A DNA stretch of 48,387 bases from an uncultured Clostridiaceae bacterium (GCA_949927585.1 CATLFA010000012.1:1-48387); one strand, 5' to 3'; positions 23,097 through 33,391 are shown, numbered from the stretch's first letter. A program made the numbers and translations. Notes: generated by a model not told the origin, from the sequence alone.

Positions 23097-25457
23097 ATGT
23101 TTAAAATATTAAAAAATCTAAAAAAATCAGCACTATCTGTTGCAATAATTGTATTACTTTTATGTGTGCAAGCATGGGCAGATTTAACACTTCCAGATTA
23201 TACCTCAAAAATAGTTAATGTAGGTATACAACAGGGAGGAATTGAAAGTTCAGCACCAGAGGTAATTCGTAAAAGTCAAATGAATAATCTTCTAATTTTT
23301 ACTAAAGAGGATGAAAATATTTTAAGTAAATATACATTAATTTCAAAAAATTCTATAGATGAAAAAGAATTTAATAAGTATAAAAAGAAATATCCAATAT
23401 TAGAAAAAGAAGATTTATACATAATAAATGAATTAAGTAAAGACGAGTTAAATGAACTATCTACTTTAATGTCAAAGCCACTTATGATTCTTTCAAATGT
23501 AACTAATGAGCAAACTGCTGAGAAGATAAAAGAACAACTAGTAAATACTATGCAGGGAATGCAAGAGTATGATGAACAAACCATTCCAGAAGCAATGCCA
23601 ACAGAAGAAATAATAAATAAGCAAAATGAAGCTATAGGTAATCTGCCAATTCCACCAGCAATAATGAACCAAATGAGTTTGTTGGAATTATTAGGCGCTA
23701 TGCCACAAGAACAGTTTGATATTATATTTGAGAAAATAGAACAAAGTCTAAATGGAATGAATGACTCTATATTAGAGCAAGCAGCAATCAATAGCGTAAA
23801 AGAAGAATATAAAGCAGTAGGAATGAATACAGACAAAATTCAAAACAATTATATCTTTATATCAGGACTTCAAATGCTAGGAATTGCACTAATTAGTATG
23901 ATATCAGCAATTGTAATAATGCTATTATCTTCTAGAGTAGCAGCTAATTTAGGAAGAGTTTTAAGAGATAAAGTATTTAAAAAAGTAATGAATTTCTCAA
24001 CAAAAGAATTTAGAGAATTGGGTGCAGCATCATTAATAACAAGAAGTACAAATGATATTCAACAAATACAAGGTCTAATTTCTATACTATTTAGAGTAGT
24101 AGTATATGCACCAATTATAGGAGTAGGTGGATTTTTAAGAGTACTTGCTAATAGTGATACATCTATGGCATGGATTGTAGGTTTGGCTATTTTATGTGTT
24201 GTAGGAGTTGTATTAACACTATTTACAATAGCAATGCCAAAATTCAAAATATTACAAGAACTAGTAGATAAACTAAACCTAGTATCAAGAGAAATATTAA
24301 CAGGTCTTCCAGTAATAAGAGCATTTAATACAAGTAAAAGAGAAGAAGAACGTTTTGATAGTTCTAATAAAGATTTAATGAAAGCAAACATATTTGTAAA
24401 CCGTGCCATGAGTATAATGTTTCCAGCTTTAATGTTTGTAATGAATAGTGTAATGGTACTTATAATATGGGTAGGAGGTCATAAAGTTGATGAAGGTATA
24501 ATGCAAGTTGGAGATATGATGGCATTTATACAATATACAATGCAAATAGTAATGAGCTTTTTGATGATTTCAATGATATCAATTATGCTACCACGTGCAG
24601 CAGTATCAGCAAAACGTATTAATGAAGTATTAGAAAAAGATTTAAGTATAGCAAATAAAGAAAAAATAAAAAGATTTAAAGAAGATAAAAAAGGCTTAGT
24701 AGAATTTAAAAATGTATGCTTCAGATACCCAGACGCAGATGAAGAAATACTAACAGATATAAACTTTACAGCAAAGCCAGGTGAAACAACAGCAATAATA
24801 GGAAGTACAGGAAGCGGAAAATCAACAATAGTAAACTTACTACCACGTTTTTATGATGTAACAAGAGGAGAACTTTTAATAGATGGTACAAATATAAAAG
24901 ATGTGGGGGTAAAAGAATTAAGAAAGAAAATAGGTTTTGTACCACAAAAAGGAATACTATTTTCAGGAACAATAAAATCAAACATAAAATATGGAAATCC
25001 TAAAATGAGTGACGAAGATATGATTAAAGCCGCCCAAATAGCACAAGCAGAAGAATTCATTTTAGCAAAAGAAGAAAAATATGACTCTCCTATTGCACAA
25101 GGTGGAAACAATGTATCAGGAGGTCAAAGGCAACGTTTATCAATAGCAAGAGCAATTGCTATATCACCAGAAATATTAGTATTTGATGATAGTTTTTCAG
25201 CCTTAGACTTAAAAACAGATAAAGCATTAAGAGCAGCCTTAGCAAAAGAAGTAAAAGGAAAAACAGTAATAATAGTAGCCCAAAGAATTAGCACAATAAT
25301 GAACGCAGAGCAAATAGTAGTATTAGAAGAAGGAAAAGTAGTAGGAAAAGGAACACATGAACAATTAATGAAAAATTGCGATACATATAAACAAATAGCA
25401 ATTTCACAATTGTCAGAAGAAGAACTAAATGGAAATAATAGTAAGGAGGTGGACTAA
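23097..25457 (+). CDS. ABC exporter half-transporter 1 (BmrC/YheI-like, with long extracellular insert)
   Basis: A 786-residue fused permease-ATPase. Helix 1 at about 12-30; then an unusually long loop (about 35-245), mostly hydrophilic, between helices 1 and 2; remaining helices to about 505. Nucleotide-binding domain: Walker A GSTGSGKST, signature VSGGQRQRLSIARA, Walker B ILVFDDSFSALD. The Asp-Asp in place of Asp-Glu after Walker B marks a degenerate site, as is usual for one half of a heterodimeric exporter. The partner begins six bases after its stop. Likely exports drugs or peptides. Confidence 0.9.
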   Translation: MFKILKNLKKSALSVAIIVLLLCVQAWADLTLPDYTSKIVNVGIQQGGIESSAPEVIRKSQMNNLLIFTKEDENILSKYTLISKNSIDEKEFNKYKKKYPILEKEDLYIINELSKDELNELSTLMSKPLMILSNVTNEQTAEKIKEQLVNTMQGMQEYDEQTIPEAMPTEEIINKQNEAIGNLPIPPAIMNQMSLLELLGAMPQEQFDIIFEKIEQSLNGMNDSILEQAAINSVKEEYKAVGMNTDKIQNNYIFISGLQMLGIALISMISAIVIMLLSSRVAANLGRVLRDKVFKKVMNFSTKEFRELGAASLITRSTNDIQQIQGLISILFRVVVYAPIIGVGGFLRVLANSDTSMAWIVGLAILCVVGVVLTLFTIAMPKFKILQELVDKLNLVSREILTGLPVIRAFNTSKREEERFDSSNKDLMKANIFVNRAMSIMFPALMFVMNSVMVLIIWVGGHKVDEGIMQVGDMMAFIQYTMQIVMSFLMISMISIMLPRAAVSAKRINEVLEKDLSIANKEKIKRFKEDKKGLVEFKNVCFRYPDADEEILTDINFTAKPGETTAIIGSTGSGKSTIVNLLPRFYDVTRGELLIDGTNIKDVGVKELRKKIGFVPQKGILFSGTIKSNIKYGNPKMSDEDMIKAAQIAQAEEFILAKEEKYDSPIAQGGNNVSGGQRQRLSIARAIAISPEILVFDDSFSALDLKTDKALRAALAKEVKGKTVIIVAQRISTIMNAEQIVVLEEGKVVGKGTHEQLMKNCDTYKQIAISQLSEEELNGNNSKEVD

Positions 25458-25462
25458 AGAGT

Positions 25463-27296
25463 ATGCCAGGACCAATGGGGGGACCTCGGAAGAGGAGTAG
25501 CAGGAAAAGCAGTAGAAAAAGCAAAAGACTTTAAAGGAACTACAAAAAAATTAATAAAAGATTATTTATCAAAATATAAAATAGCAGTGTTAGTTGTAAT
25601 AATATTTGCAATAGGAAGTACAATATTTTCAATAGTAGGACCAAAAATATTAGGAAATGCAACAACAGAAATATTTAATGGTTTAGTAGGTAAGCTATCA
25701 GGAGGAGAAGGAATAAACTTTGGTAAAATAGGGGTAATACTTTTAAGTCTACTTACCCTTTACCTAATAAGTGCATTATTCTCATTAGTGCAAGGTTTTA
25801 CAATGACAGGAGTATCACAAAAATTAACTTATAACTTACGTAATGACCTAGCTAAAAAAATAAATAAATTACCAATGAGTTACTTTGATAAAAAAACAAA
25901 AGGAGAAGTTCTATCAATTGTTACAAACGATATAGACACAGTTTCACAAAACCTAAACCAAAGTATTACACAAATAATAACAGCAATATGTACATTAATA
26001 GGAATATTAATAATGATGTTATCAATAAGTGTAGAAATGACACTAATATCTTTACTAATACTACCAGTTACAGTAGTACTAGTAAAAATAATAGTAGGGA
26101 AATCACAAAAATACTTTAAAAAGCAACAAGATTACTTAGGCCATGTAAATGGTCAAGTAGAAGAAGTATATGGAGGGCACACCATAGTAAAAGCATTTGG
26201 AGGAGAAGAAAAAGCCTTAGAAGAATTTAGAAAAGCAAATAATGAACTATATTCTTCGGCGTGGAAATCTCAATTCCTATCAGGCTTAATACACCCAATA
26301 ATGAACTTTATAGGAAATGTAGGATATGTGCTAGTTGCCATATTAGGTGGATACTTAGCAATACAAGGAAAAATTACAATAGGAAATATACAATCCTTCA
26401 TACAATATAACAAACAATTCACACAGCCAATAAACCAAATAGCACAAGTTTCAAGTATGCTACAAGCAATGGTAGCAGCAGCAGAAAGAGTATTCGAATT
26501 TTTAGAAGAGCCAGAAGAAGCAAAAGATGTAGAAAATCCAAAATCTATAAAAGGATTAAAAGGAAATGTAACCTTTGACCATGTAGAATTTGGTTATGAT
26601 AAAGACAAAATTATAATAAAAGATTTTAGTGCAAAAATAAAAGATGGACAAAAAATAGCAATAGTAGGACCAACAGGAGCAGGAAAAACCACAATAGTAA
26701 AACTATTAATGCGTTTTTATGACATAAACAAAGGTGCAATATTAGTAGATGGAATAAATATAAAAGACTTTAAACGAGAAGACCTAAGAAAAATGTTTGG
26801 AATGGTACTTCAAGACACCTGGTTATTTGGAGGAAGTATAAAAGAAAACATACGTTACAGCAAACCAGAAGCAACAGACACAGAAGTAATAGAAGCCGCA
26901 AAAGCAGCACATGTACACCACTTCATAAAAACCTTGCCACAAGCATATGACATGATACTAGATGAAGAAACAAGTAATATATCAAGCGGACAAAAACAAC
27001 TACTAACAATAGCAAGAGTAATACTAGCAGACCCAGAAATACTAATACTAGACGAAGCAACAAGCTCAATAGACACAAGAACAGAGTTGCAAATACAATC
27101 CGCAATGGACAACCTAATGAAAGGCAGAACCAGTTTCATAATAGCCCACCGTCTATCAACAATAAAAAATGCAGACCTAATACTAGTAATGAACCACGGC
27201 GACATAGTAGAACAAGGTACCCATGAAGAATTACTACAAAAAAGAGGATTCTACGCTGACTTATACAATAGCCAATTCGAAGAGATAGAAGAATAA
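25463..27296 (+). CDS. ABC exporter half-transporter 2 (BmrD/YheH-like), read through a +1 shift at CGG
   Basis: ATG 25463 with AAGGAGGT upstream opens MPGPMGGP. Codon 9 is CGG (25487), after which frame 0 runs into a stop near 25533. Shifting +1 gives G RGVAGKAVEKAKDFKGTTKKL and then the open frame to 27296. The glycine-rich, basic lead-in is typical of this half of the exporter, so the shift restores a plausible N-terminus of a 610-residue protein. Six helices (about 40-330); Walker A GPTGAGKTT, signature ISSGQKQLLTIARV, Walker B ILILDEATSSID with the catalytic Glu. Without the shift, translation would need an internal start around 25587 inside helix 1, with no ribosome binding site. Confidence 0.88.
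25487..25490 (+). other. Inferred +1 frameshift site CGGA in the ABC exporter gene
   Basis: Frame 0: GGA CCT CGG AAG AGG. Frame +1: GGA CCT (C) GGA AGA GGA GTA GCA. Same CCT CGG context as the gerAB site. Glycine results in the +1 frame. Confidence 0.6.
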
Positions 27297-27299
27297 GGA

Positions 27300-27530
27300 A
27301 CAAGAGATTTGTGGCAAGCACCCCAAAAATTCTTAATTTATTAAATAGGAAAAATTAAATTTCATTCCGTAGGGGCATGGGGCACCATGCTCTTTGTTCT
27401 TGAATAGAAAAAGTCGATTTAAAAATGTAGGGGCGTGGCCTTGTGTCCACCCGCGTGGCGAAGCCACTAAGAATATTTTTTGTAGGGCTCGCAGTTTCTG
27501 CGACCAAAGTAGTACTGAACATAAAATACA
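27300..27530. repeat. Cluster of three GTAGGG-type palindromes, no gene
   Basis: The 330-base gap after the ABC operon holds three hairpins each opened by GTAGGG: at about 27370 (GGGGCATGG/ACCATGCTC), 27430 (GGGGCGTGG/CCACCCG) and 27482 (CTCGCAG/CTGCGA). They are much more GC-rich than their surroundings and look like dispersed intergenic repeats. No credible ORF. Confidence 0.5.
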
Positions 27531-27545
27531 CTTTAAAAGAAAAAA

Positions 27546-27574
27546 TTGCAAAAACTAACATAATATGTTATAAT
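27546..27574 (+). promoter_or_regulatory. Promoter of the 27627 gene with palindromic spacer
   Basis: TTGCAA, 17 bases, TATAAT. The spacer and -10 overlap the perfect palindrome TAACATAATATGTTA; the promoter of the KH gene has TAACATAATATGATA at the same place. Confidence 0.65.
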
Positions 27575-27626
27575 ATAAATATTGAAACAATAAAATATTT
27601 TAAACCTTTTAAAGGAGGAAAATATC

Positions 27627-27830
27627 ATGGACAAAAATGAAAAGAAACGGATAGTAAAAGCTTTTGCAGGTGGTGCAGTGTGTACTGTGGCAATGATTAA
27701 GAGTCAAAATATTATAGGGGAGAAAGTGACTCGGCAGCCACACAAAGACATTGCAGTGAAGTTGTCTAATGCATTTTGGTCAATCTGCTACACATTGTAT
27801 TCTTACTATGTTGTAGGCGAAAAGGAATAA
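27627..27830 (+). CDS. Small hypothetical protein, 67 aa, atypical codon use
   Basis: Begins MDKNEKKRIVKAFAGGAV and ends SICYTLYSYYVVGEKE, with a weakly hydrophobic N-terminal helix and aromatic C-terminus. No family recognised. Two CGG codons (27648, 27732) are in frame; a +1 shift at the first would give an immediate TAG, so triplet reading is needed here. Codon use resembles the KH gene. Own promoter and terminator. Confidence 0.55.
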   Translation: MDKNEKKRIVKAFAGGAVCTVAMIKSQNIIGEKVTRQPHKDIAVKLSNAFWSICYTLYSYYVVGEKE

Positions 27831-27842
27831 TGATATTTAGCG

Positions 27843-27872
27843 AAAAAGGACTAGCAAATGCTAGTTCTTTTT
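27843..27872 (+). terminator. Terminator of the 27627 gene
   Basis: AAAAAGGACTAGC pairs with GCTAGTTCTTTTT around AAAT. Confidence 0.88.
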
Positions 27873-27995
27873 GTGTGATAAAATATATGAAAGATATGCT
27901 TGAAAATATACATAAAGTGTGATAAAATGTTAAATATTATTAAGAAAGTAAGAAAATCAACTAAAAACAATTGTTTAAGTTAGGAGGATATGATT

Positions 27996-28190
27996 ATGGA
28001 CAGAACCACAAATCTACTAAAAAGAGTTGCAGAAGAATCCAACGGAAAAATGAAAATAGTTAAAGTGCCACCTGAAAAAAGACCTACTGCAGAATCATTA
28101 GAAAACTTAGAAAGAGAAATATCAGCACAAATTGAAGCTAATAGAGCAATGGAACATAGAAGCTATATTAATGCAAGTGAAAAATTTTAG
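27996..28190 (+). CDS. Small hypothetical protein, 64 aa
   Basis: Begins MDRTTNLLKRVAEES. Of two in-frame ATGs (27990, 27996) the second is eight bases from TAGGAGG and is preferred. Charged and helical, no family recognised. Precedes a membrane protein gene by 42 bases. Confidence 0.55.
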   Translation: MDRTTNLLKRVAEESNGKMKIVKVPPEKRPTAESLENLEREISAQIEANRAMEHRSYINASEKF

Positions 28191-28232
28191 AAACCAATAA
28201 ACCTATAATTCATAATTGAAGGAGGAAAAATA

Positions 28233-28673
28233 ATGAAACAAAAATTGATAGCTTTTACACGGAATAAGATAAATTTAATATGGATGAGTATATTAAGTAT
28301 AATATTAGGACTAATGTGCATTGCACTACCTAGTATTGAAATTAGTGGTATAATTGGCTTAATATTACTATTAATTATATCAATAATATTCAACATAGTT
28401 TTATTATTAGGTTTTGCCATTTGGTTATTATTTTTTGAAGAAAATGAAGAAAAAATTAGAAACAATAATTTCTTTATACTACTTTTATCAATGGACCAAT
28501 ATATATGGCTTCCAATATTTGCAGTAGTAGATTTTGCATATAGAGTAATAATAACAATGCTTGGAATATCATTTGGAATATCAGGAACCATTATATCTTA
28601 TGTTTGCATATTGTTCTTATCATTTTTCTTAGGAGATGTTACAGCTAAATATTTTTCTAAAAAACTAAAATAA
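28233..28673 (+). CDS. Four-helix membrane protein, 146 aa
   Basis: Not recognised. ATG 28233 follows GAAGGAGG. Helices at about 17-40, 44-70, 85-105 and 110-135. The tenth codon is CGG (28260), the only in-frame CGG in a gene with host-like codon use that must be read as a triplet: a +1 shift would meet TAA within three codons. Ends before a clear terminator. Confidence 0.6.
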   Translation: MKQKLIAFTRNKINLIWMSILSIILGLMCIALPSIEISGIIGLILLLIISIIFNIVLLLGFAIWLLFFEENEEKIRNNNFFILLLSMDQYIWLPIFAVVDFAYRVIITMLGISFGISGTIISYVCILFLSFFLGDVTAKYFSKKLK

Positions 28674-28677
28674 ATTT

Positions 28678-28707
28678 AAAAGTCGCCTGAAATTTGGGCG
28701 ACTTTTT
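28678..28707 (+). terminator. Terminator of the 28233 gene
   Basis: AAAAGTCGCC pairs with GGCGACTTTTT. Confidence 0.9.
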
Positions 28708-28809
28708 ACTGAAATAAAAGTTATTCAAATATACATAACCCATCTCTACCAAAAGTCGATTGAATATTTTACTAAATAGTTATAAAATAACACCAAGGAG
28801 TGATACAAA

Positions 28810-29631
28810 ATGGATAATATGAAATTTGGAAAATTTATACAAGAGCTTAGAAAAGAAAAAAATATGACACAAAAGGAATTAGCACAAAAACTAAATTTAA
28901 CAGATAAAGCAATTTCTAAATGGGAAAGAGGAATTGGCTTTCCAGACATTGCTATGCTAAAACCATTAGCTGAAATATTTAATGTTAGTATTATAGAACT
29001 TCTAAATGGTGAAAAAGAAAATGTAAAAGAAATAGACTTAGATTTAAGAATATTAACAATATTGAAAGAAAAGGAAAGAGAGAAGAAGAAAAAAGTAGGA
29101 AAAGTTATAGGAATAAGTTCTACTATAATTGTAATATTAACTATAACACTATACATATTAATATTTTCCAAAGGTGAATTAAAAACATGGAACCCAATAA
29201 GAGCAGCGATTGGATATGCAGAAGTTGTGTTCTTGGGAAAAGAATATGTAGAAGTAGGAAATATACCAACAAAAACTATTTATGCAAATGGTAATTTTGA
29301 CATAGAAAAATATATGGAAAAAAGAGGATACGAAAATGTAGGAGGAATAAAAACAGGAGATAACTTTTACATAAAGGGAGAAACACGTGTATTAGTAGAA
29401 CGTTGGTCGGTAGCAGGTGTTGTAGCATATGAATGGCATAAAGAAGTATATTGTAGTGCAGAAAAAATAGAAGAACTAAGAAAGGAGTATAAACAAGTAA
29501 AAGAACGAGAAAAAATGCATGTATTAAATGATAATAATCAAAAAATAAACGAAATTCAAGGCACAGATGTAAGCAAACCAAGTATAGAAGTACCATTAAA
29601 TATTGTAATGCCAACAAATTCAATAGAATAA
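28810..29631 (+). CDS. Membrane-anchored XRE-family HTH protein, 273 aa
   Basis: Residues about 6-65 are a helix-turn-helix domain: FIQELRKEKNMTQKELAQKL, TDKAISKWERGIGFPD. A basic linker leads to one membrane helix (about 100-120), followed by an extracytoplasmic domain of about 150 residues with no recognised family. Such membrane-tethered XRE proteins act as one-component sensors or anchor partners. Single gene between terminators. The ATG follows AAGGAG. Confidence 0.8.
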   Translation: MDNMKFGKFIQELRKEKNMTQKELAQKLNLTDKAISKWERGIGFPDIAMLKPLAEIFNVSIIELLNGEKENVKEIDLDLRILTILKEKEREKKKKVGKVIGISSTIIVILTITLYILIFSKGELKTWNPIRAAIGYAEVVFLGKEYVEVGNIPTKTIYANGNFDIEKYMEKRGYENVGGIKTGDNFYIKGETRVLVERWSVAGVVAYEWHKEVYCSAEKIEELRKEYKQVKEREKMHVLNDNNQKINEIQGTDVSKPSIEVPLNIVMPTNSIE

Positions 29632-29652
29632 TAAAGCCATTTATAAAAAATG

Positions 29653-29695
29653 AAAAAATCATAGCTTTTATATCATATAAGTCTATGATTTTTTT
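29653..29695 (+). terminator. Terminator of the 28810 gene
   Basis: AAAAAATCATAG pairs with CTATGATTTTTTT. Confidence 0.85.
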
Positions 29696-29757
29696 GTTTC
29701 TTATGATATTATAGCTGTAATAAAATTAAAAAAGAAGAAAAGATTGGAGCATAAATA

Positions 29758-30396
29758 ATGTCTATATTAAAACCACAAAAAATACTATTAGAAGATTTTA
29801 ATAAAATAGAAAACTTATTAGAAGAAATACAAAAACATGACGAAATAGAAAACATTATTATTGAAGACAATAAACAAGAAAAAATAGAATTTACAGACAT
29901 AACAATAAAAAGAGCAATAATAAACAATACACAAATTATTAATAGTAATTTAGAAAAAAATGCTTTTATAGATATAGAATTCAATAACTGCAATTTTTCA
30001 AACACTTCTTTTGATAATTGTAGTTTTATAAGATGTGAATTTAATAACTGTAAATTAACAGGATGTAACTTTATTGAAAGTGGCTTATATGATATAGGTT
30101 TTATAGATACAAATATGAATTACACCAATTTATCAATGTCAAGTATGAAGAACATTATATTTAAAAATACAATGTTAAGAAATAGCTGTTTTAATGAAAA
30201 CAAAACAAAAAATATAATATTAAAAGAAGCTGATTTGACAAGAACACAATTTTTTAGAACAAGCCTAAAAGAAATCGACTTATCAAATAGCATAATTGAA
30301 GGAATAGCAGTATCAATAGAAGATATAAAAGGAGCAATAATAAATGAGTTTCAATCATTAGACTTAATGTATTTATTAGGAGTAAAGATAAAATAA
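29758..30396 (+). CDS. Pentapeptide repeat protein, 212 aa
   Basis: From about residue 60 to 190 the sequence repeats A(D/N)LXX-like five-residue units, for example NCNFSNTSFDNCSFIRCEF and ADLTRTQFF, which fold as a right-handed quadrilateral beta helix. Members such as Qnr and MfpA mimic DNA and protect gyrase; others have unknown roles. The gene is followed 20 bases later by an Lsa-like ABC-F gene, so the two are probably co-transcribed. Function in resistance is only suggested by the neighbour. Confidence 0.8.
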   Translation: MSILKPQKILLEDFNKIENLLEEIQKHDEIENIIIEDNKQEKIEFTDITIKRAIINNTQIINSNLEKNAFIDIEFNNCNFSNTSFDNCSFIRCEFNNCKLTGCNFIESGLYDIGFIDTNMNYTNLSMSSMKNIIFKNTMLRNSCFNENKTKNIILKEADLTRTQFFRTSLKEIDLSNSIIEGIAVSIEDIKGAIINEFQSLDLMYLLGVKIK

Positions 30397-30416
30397 GAAA
30401 TAAACAAGGAGGTAAT

Positions 30417-31907
30417 ATGTCATTAATAAATGTAAATAATTTAACCTTTGGCTATGAAGGAAATGTAAACAATGTATTTGAAAATGTATCATTTAACATA
30501 GATACAGACTGGAAATTAGGGCTAATAGGAAGAAATGGCAAAGGGAAAACTACTTTTTTAAAACTATTATTAGGTGAGTATGAATACAAAGGAACAATAT
30601 CAAAAAATGTAGAATTTGATTACTTTCCTTTTGAAGTAAAAGATAAAGAAAAAATGGCAATAGAAGTCGCAAATGAAATTGCACCAAATGTAGAAGACTG
30701 GGAAATCATAAAAGAGTTAAATTTACTAAACACAAATGCAGAAATTCTTTATAGAAAATTTGACTTACTAAGTGGTGGAGAACAAATAAAAATACTTTTA
30801 ATAAGTTTATTTCTAAAAGGAGGAAACTTTTTACTTATAGATGAACCCACAAATCATTTAGATAATGAAACAAAAGAAAACCTAGTAGAATATTTAAAAA
30901 AGAAAAAAAGTTTCATACTAGTATCACACGATAGAGATTTTTTAGACAAAGTAGTAGACCATATTATTTCTATAAACAATACAAATATAGATATACAAAA
31001 AGGAAATTTCACTTCATGGCACGAAAACAAAGAAGCTCAAGATAACTTTGAAAAGGCACAAAACGAAAAACTAACAAAAGATATAAATAGGTTAGAAGTA
31101 GCTTCAAGAAATACAGCAAAATGGTCAGACAAAATAGAAAAAACTAAATATAATACTAATAATTCTGGCTCTAGTATAGATAGAGGTTATGTAGGGCACC
31201 AGTCAGCAAAAATGATGAAAAAGGCTAAAGTGATGGAAAGAAGAACCCAAAAAGCAATTGAGGAAAAATCTACATTATTACACAATATAGAAAAAGCAGA
31301 TAACTTAAAAATAATACCATTAGAAAGTAGAAAAAGTTCATTAATAGTAGCTGATAATGTACAAGTCAAATATAACCAAAAGCCTATATTTGAAAAAATA
31401 TCATTTGAAATAGAAAATGGAGATAGAATTGCAATAACTGGCAAAAACGGTGCAGGAAAATCAAGCCTATTAAAATTAATAATGGGAGACGAAATAGAAT
31501 ATACAGGAAATTTAAAAAAAGCAAATGACATAAAAATATCATATGTATCACAAAGCACAGAACAACTAAAAGGAAGTTTAAAAGAATATGCAAGACAAAA
31601 CAAAATAGATGAAAGTATATTTAAAGCAATGTTATCAAAAATGGGGTTATCAAACTTAGAATTTGAAATTGATATAAGTAAAATGAGTGAAGGTCAAAAG
31701 AAAAAAGTACTAATAGCAAAAAGTATATCAGAAACTGCAAATATCTATATATGGGATGAACCGTTAAACTACATAGACATTTTAACGAGAATACAAATAG
31801 AAGAAGCAATACTAAAATATAAACCAACACTTATATTTGTTGAACATGATGAAACATTTGTAAAAAAAGTAGCTACAAAAGTTATAAATATAGAAAAAAA
31901 TATCTAG
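30417..31907 (+). CDS. ABC-F ATPase, Lsa/Vga-like (ribosome protection)
   Basis: A 496-residue protein with two ATPase domains and no membrane part. Domain 1: Walker A GRNGKGKTT, signature LSGGEQIKILL, Walker B LLIDEPTNHLD. Domain 2: Walker A GKNGAGKSS, signature MSEGQKKKVLIA, Walker B IYIWDEPLNYID. The linker (about 205-300) is the charged two-helix antibiotic-resistance domain. The opening DTDWKLGLIGRNGKGKTT and the WDEPLNYID ending are close to Lsa-type proteins, which displace lincosamides, streptogramins A and pleuromutilins from the ribosome. Its real drug range cannot be read from sequence. AAGGAGG upstream. Confidence 0.88.
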   Translation: MSLINVNNLTFGYEGNVNNVFENVSFNIDTDWKLGLIGRNGKGKTTFLKLLLGEYEYKGTISKNVEFDYFPFEVKDKEKMAIEVANEIAPNVEDWEIIKELNLLNTNAEILYRKFDLLSGGEQIKILLISLFLKGGNFLLIDEPTNHLDNETKENLVEYLKKKKSFILVSHDRDFLDKVVDHIISINNTNIDIQKGNFTSWHENKEAQDNFEKAQNEKLTKDINRLEVASRNTAKWSDKIEKTKYNTNNSGSSIDRGYVGHQSAKMMKKAKVMERRTQKAIEEKSTLLHNIEKADNLKIIPLESRKSSLIVADNVQVKYNQKPIFEKISFEIENGDRIAITGKNGAGKSSLLKLIMGDEIEYTGNLKKANDIKISYVSQSTEQLKGSLKEYARQNKIDESIFKAMLSKMGLSNLEFEIDISKMSEGQKKKVLIAKSISETANIYIWDEPLNYIDILTRIQIEEAILKYKPTLIFVEHDETFVKKVATKVINIEKNI

Positions 31908-31943
31908 AGAACAATAAAAATTAATATATATGAGGAAAAATAT

Positions 31944-32129
31944 ATGGAAAAAAGATTAAAAATAATAGTAGAAAATTGCCCACAAAATCACAAATGTCCT
32001 GCAGTACAAGTTTGCCCAGTAGGAGCATTAACACAAAAAGACTTTGAAGCACCTGAAATAAATTATGACAAATGTATAAAATGTGGTAAATGTTCAAAAT
32101 TTTGCCCAAAGAAAGCTTTGACATTATAA
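31944..32129 (+). CDS. Ferredoxin-like 4Fe-4S protein, 61 aa
   Basis: Two cysteine motifs: NCPQNHKCPAVQVCP at about 10-25 and CIKCGKCSKFCP at about 43-54. The second is a complete CxxCxxCxxxCP cluster site; the first is irregular (C, then CPAxxxCP) and resembles the N-terminal half of small 4Fe-4S binding proteins of anaerobes. Electron carrier, probably for the flavodiiron protein that follows 95 bases downstream. ATG after TGAGG. Confidence 0.8.
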   Translation: MEKRLKIIVENCPQNHKCPAVQVCPVGALTQKDFEAPEINYDKCIKCGKCSKFCPKKALTL

Positions 32130-32224
32130 TTAAAAAGTACATAAATGTAGTAAGTATATATAACTAAATATTGATAATAATACCAATATATGATATAACT
32201 AACAAATAAAAAAGGAGGCAAAAA

Positions 32225-33391
32225 ATGGAAAAACAAAAGGTAACAAATTTTATAAAATACATTGGAGTAAATGATAAAGACTTAGACTTATTTGAAAGTC
32301 AATATATAATACCAAATGGAATATCATATAATTCATATATAATAGAAGACGAAGAAATAGTGGTTATGGATACAGTAGATAAAAGAAAACAAGAAGAATG
32401 GTGGAACAACTTAGAAAAAGAGTTAAATGGAAAACAAATAGACTACCTAGTAGTATCACACCTAGAGCCAGACCACTCATCAAGTATAAAAATGTTAGCA
32501 CAAAAATATCCAAACATGAAAATAGTAGGAAATGCGCTAACCTTCAAAATGTTACCACAATTTTTTGAAATAGATTTAACTAATAGGCAAGTTTTAGTAA
32601 AAGAAGGAGATACACTAAATATAGGAAAACACACACTAAAATTTTACATGGCACCAATGGTACACTGGCCAGAAGTAATGGTAACATATGAAGAAACAGA
32701 GAAAATACTATTTACAGCAGATGCCTTCGGAAAATTTGGAAGTTTAGATACAAAAGAAGATTGGACATGTGAAGCAAGAAGATATTACTTCAACATAGTA
32801 GGAAAATATGGAATGCAAGTACAAGCACTACTAAAAAAACTAACAAATTTAGAAATAAAAATAATATGCCCACTACATGGACCAATACTAAAAGAAAACT
32901 TAAACTATTACATTAATAAATATAATATATGGAGTAGTTATAAACCAGAAGATGAAGGAATATTAATAGCATATAACTCAATACATGGAAATACAAAAAA
33001 AGCAGTAGAAAGATTAGAAGAAATTTTAATAGAAGCGGGAGCTAAAAAAGTAATAACATCAGACTTAGCAAGAGAGGACATGGCAGAAGTAATAGAAGAT
33101 GCCTTTAGATATGACAAAATGATACTAGCTTGCCCAACATATGATGCAGGACTATTCCCATTTATGGAAAAATTCTTAAGACATTTAAAACATAAAAACT
33201 ACCAGAATAGAACAGTAGCAATAATAGAAAATGGCTCATGGGCACCAGCAGCTGCAAAAAATATGCAAGACATATTAGAGCAAATGAAAGACATAACAGT
33301 AATAGAGCCAATAATTCATATAAAAACAACAATGAATAAAGAAAACGAAGAAGAAATGAAAAAACTTGCACAAAATATGTTACAAATATAA
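32225..33391 (+). CDS. fprA: Flavodiiron protein (A-type flavoprotein, FprA)
   Basis: A 388-residue oxygen (and possibly NO) reductase. The metallo-beta-lactamase-like domain holds the diiron ligands: SHLEPDHSS (about 79-86), VHWPEVM with His about 143, TADAFG with Asp about 162 and CPLHGP with His about 219. The C-terminal flavodoxin domain binds FMN ([13 protein letters not shown] at about 249). It takes electrons from rubredoxin, whose gene follows 16 bases later, or from the flavin reductase-rubredoxin fusion at 42798. Allows a strict anaerobe to remove O2. Confidence 0.93.
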   Translation: MEKQKVTNFIKYIGVNDKDLDLFESQYIIPNGISYNSYIIEDEEIVVMDTVDKRKQEEWWNNLEKELNGKQIDYLVVSHLEPDHSSSIKMLAQKYPNMKIVGNALTFKMLPQFFEIDLTNRQVLVKEGDTLNIGKHTLKFYMAPMVHWPEVMVTYEETEKILFTADAFGKFGSLDTKEDWTCEARRYYFNIVGKYGMQVQALLKKLTNLEIKIICPLHGPILKENLNYYINKYNIWSSYKPEDEGILIAYNSIHGNTKKAVERLEEILIEAGAKKVITSDLAREDMAEVIEDAFRYDKMILACPTYDAGLFPFMEKFLRHLKHKNYQNRTVAIIENGSWAPAAAKNMQDILEQMKDITVIEPIIHIKTTMNKENEEEMKKLAQNMLQI

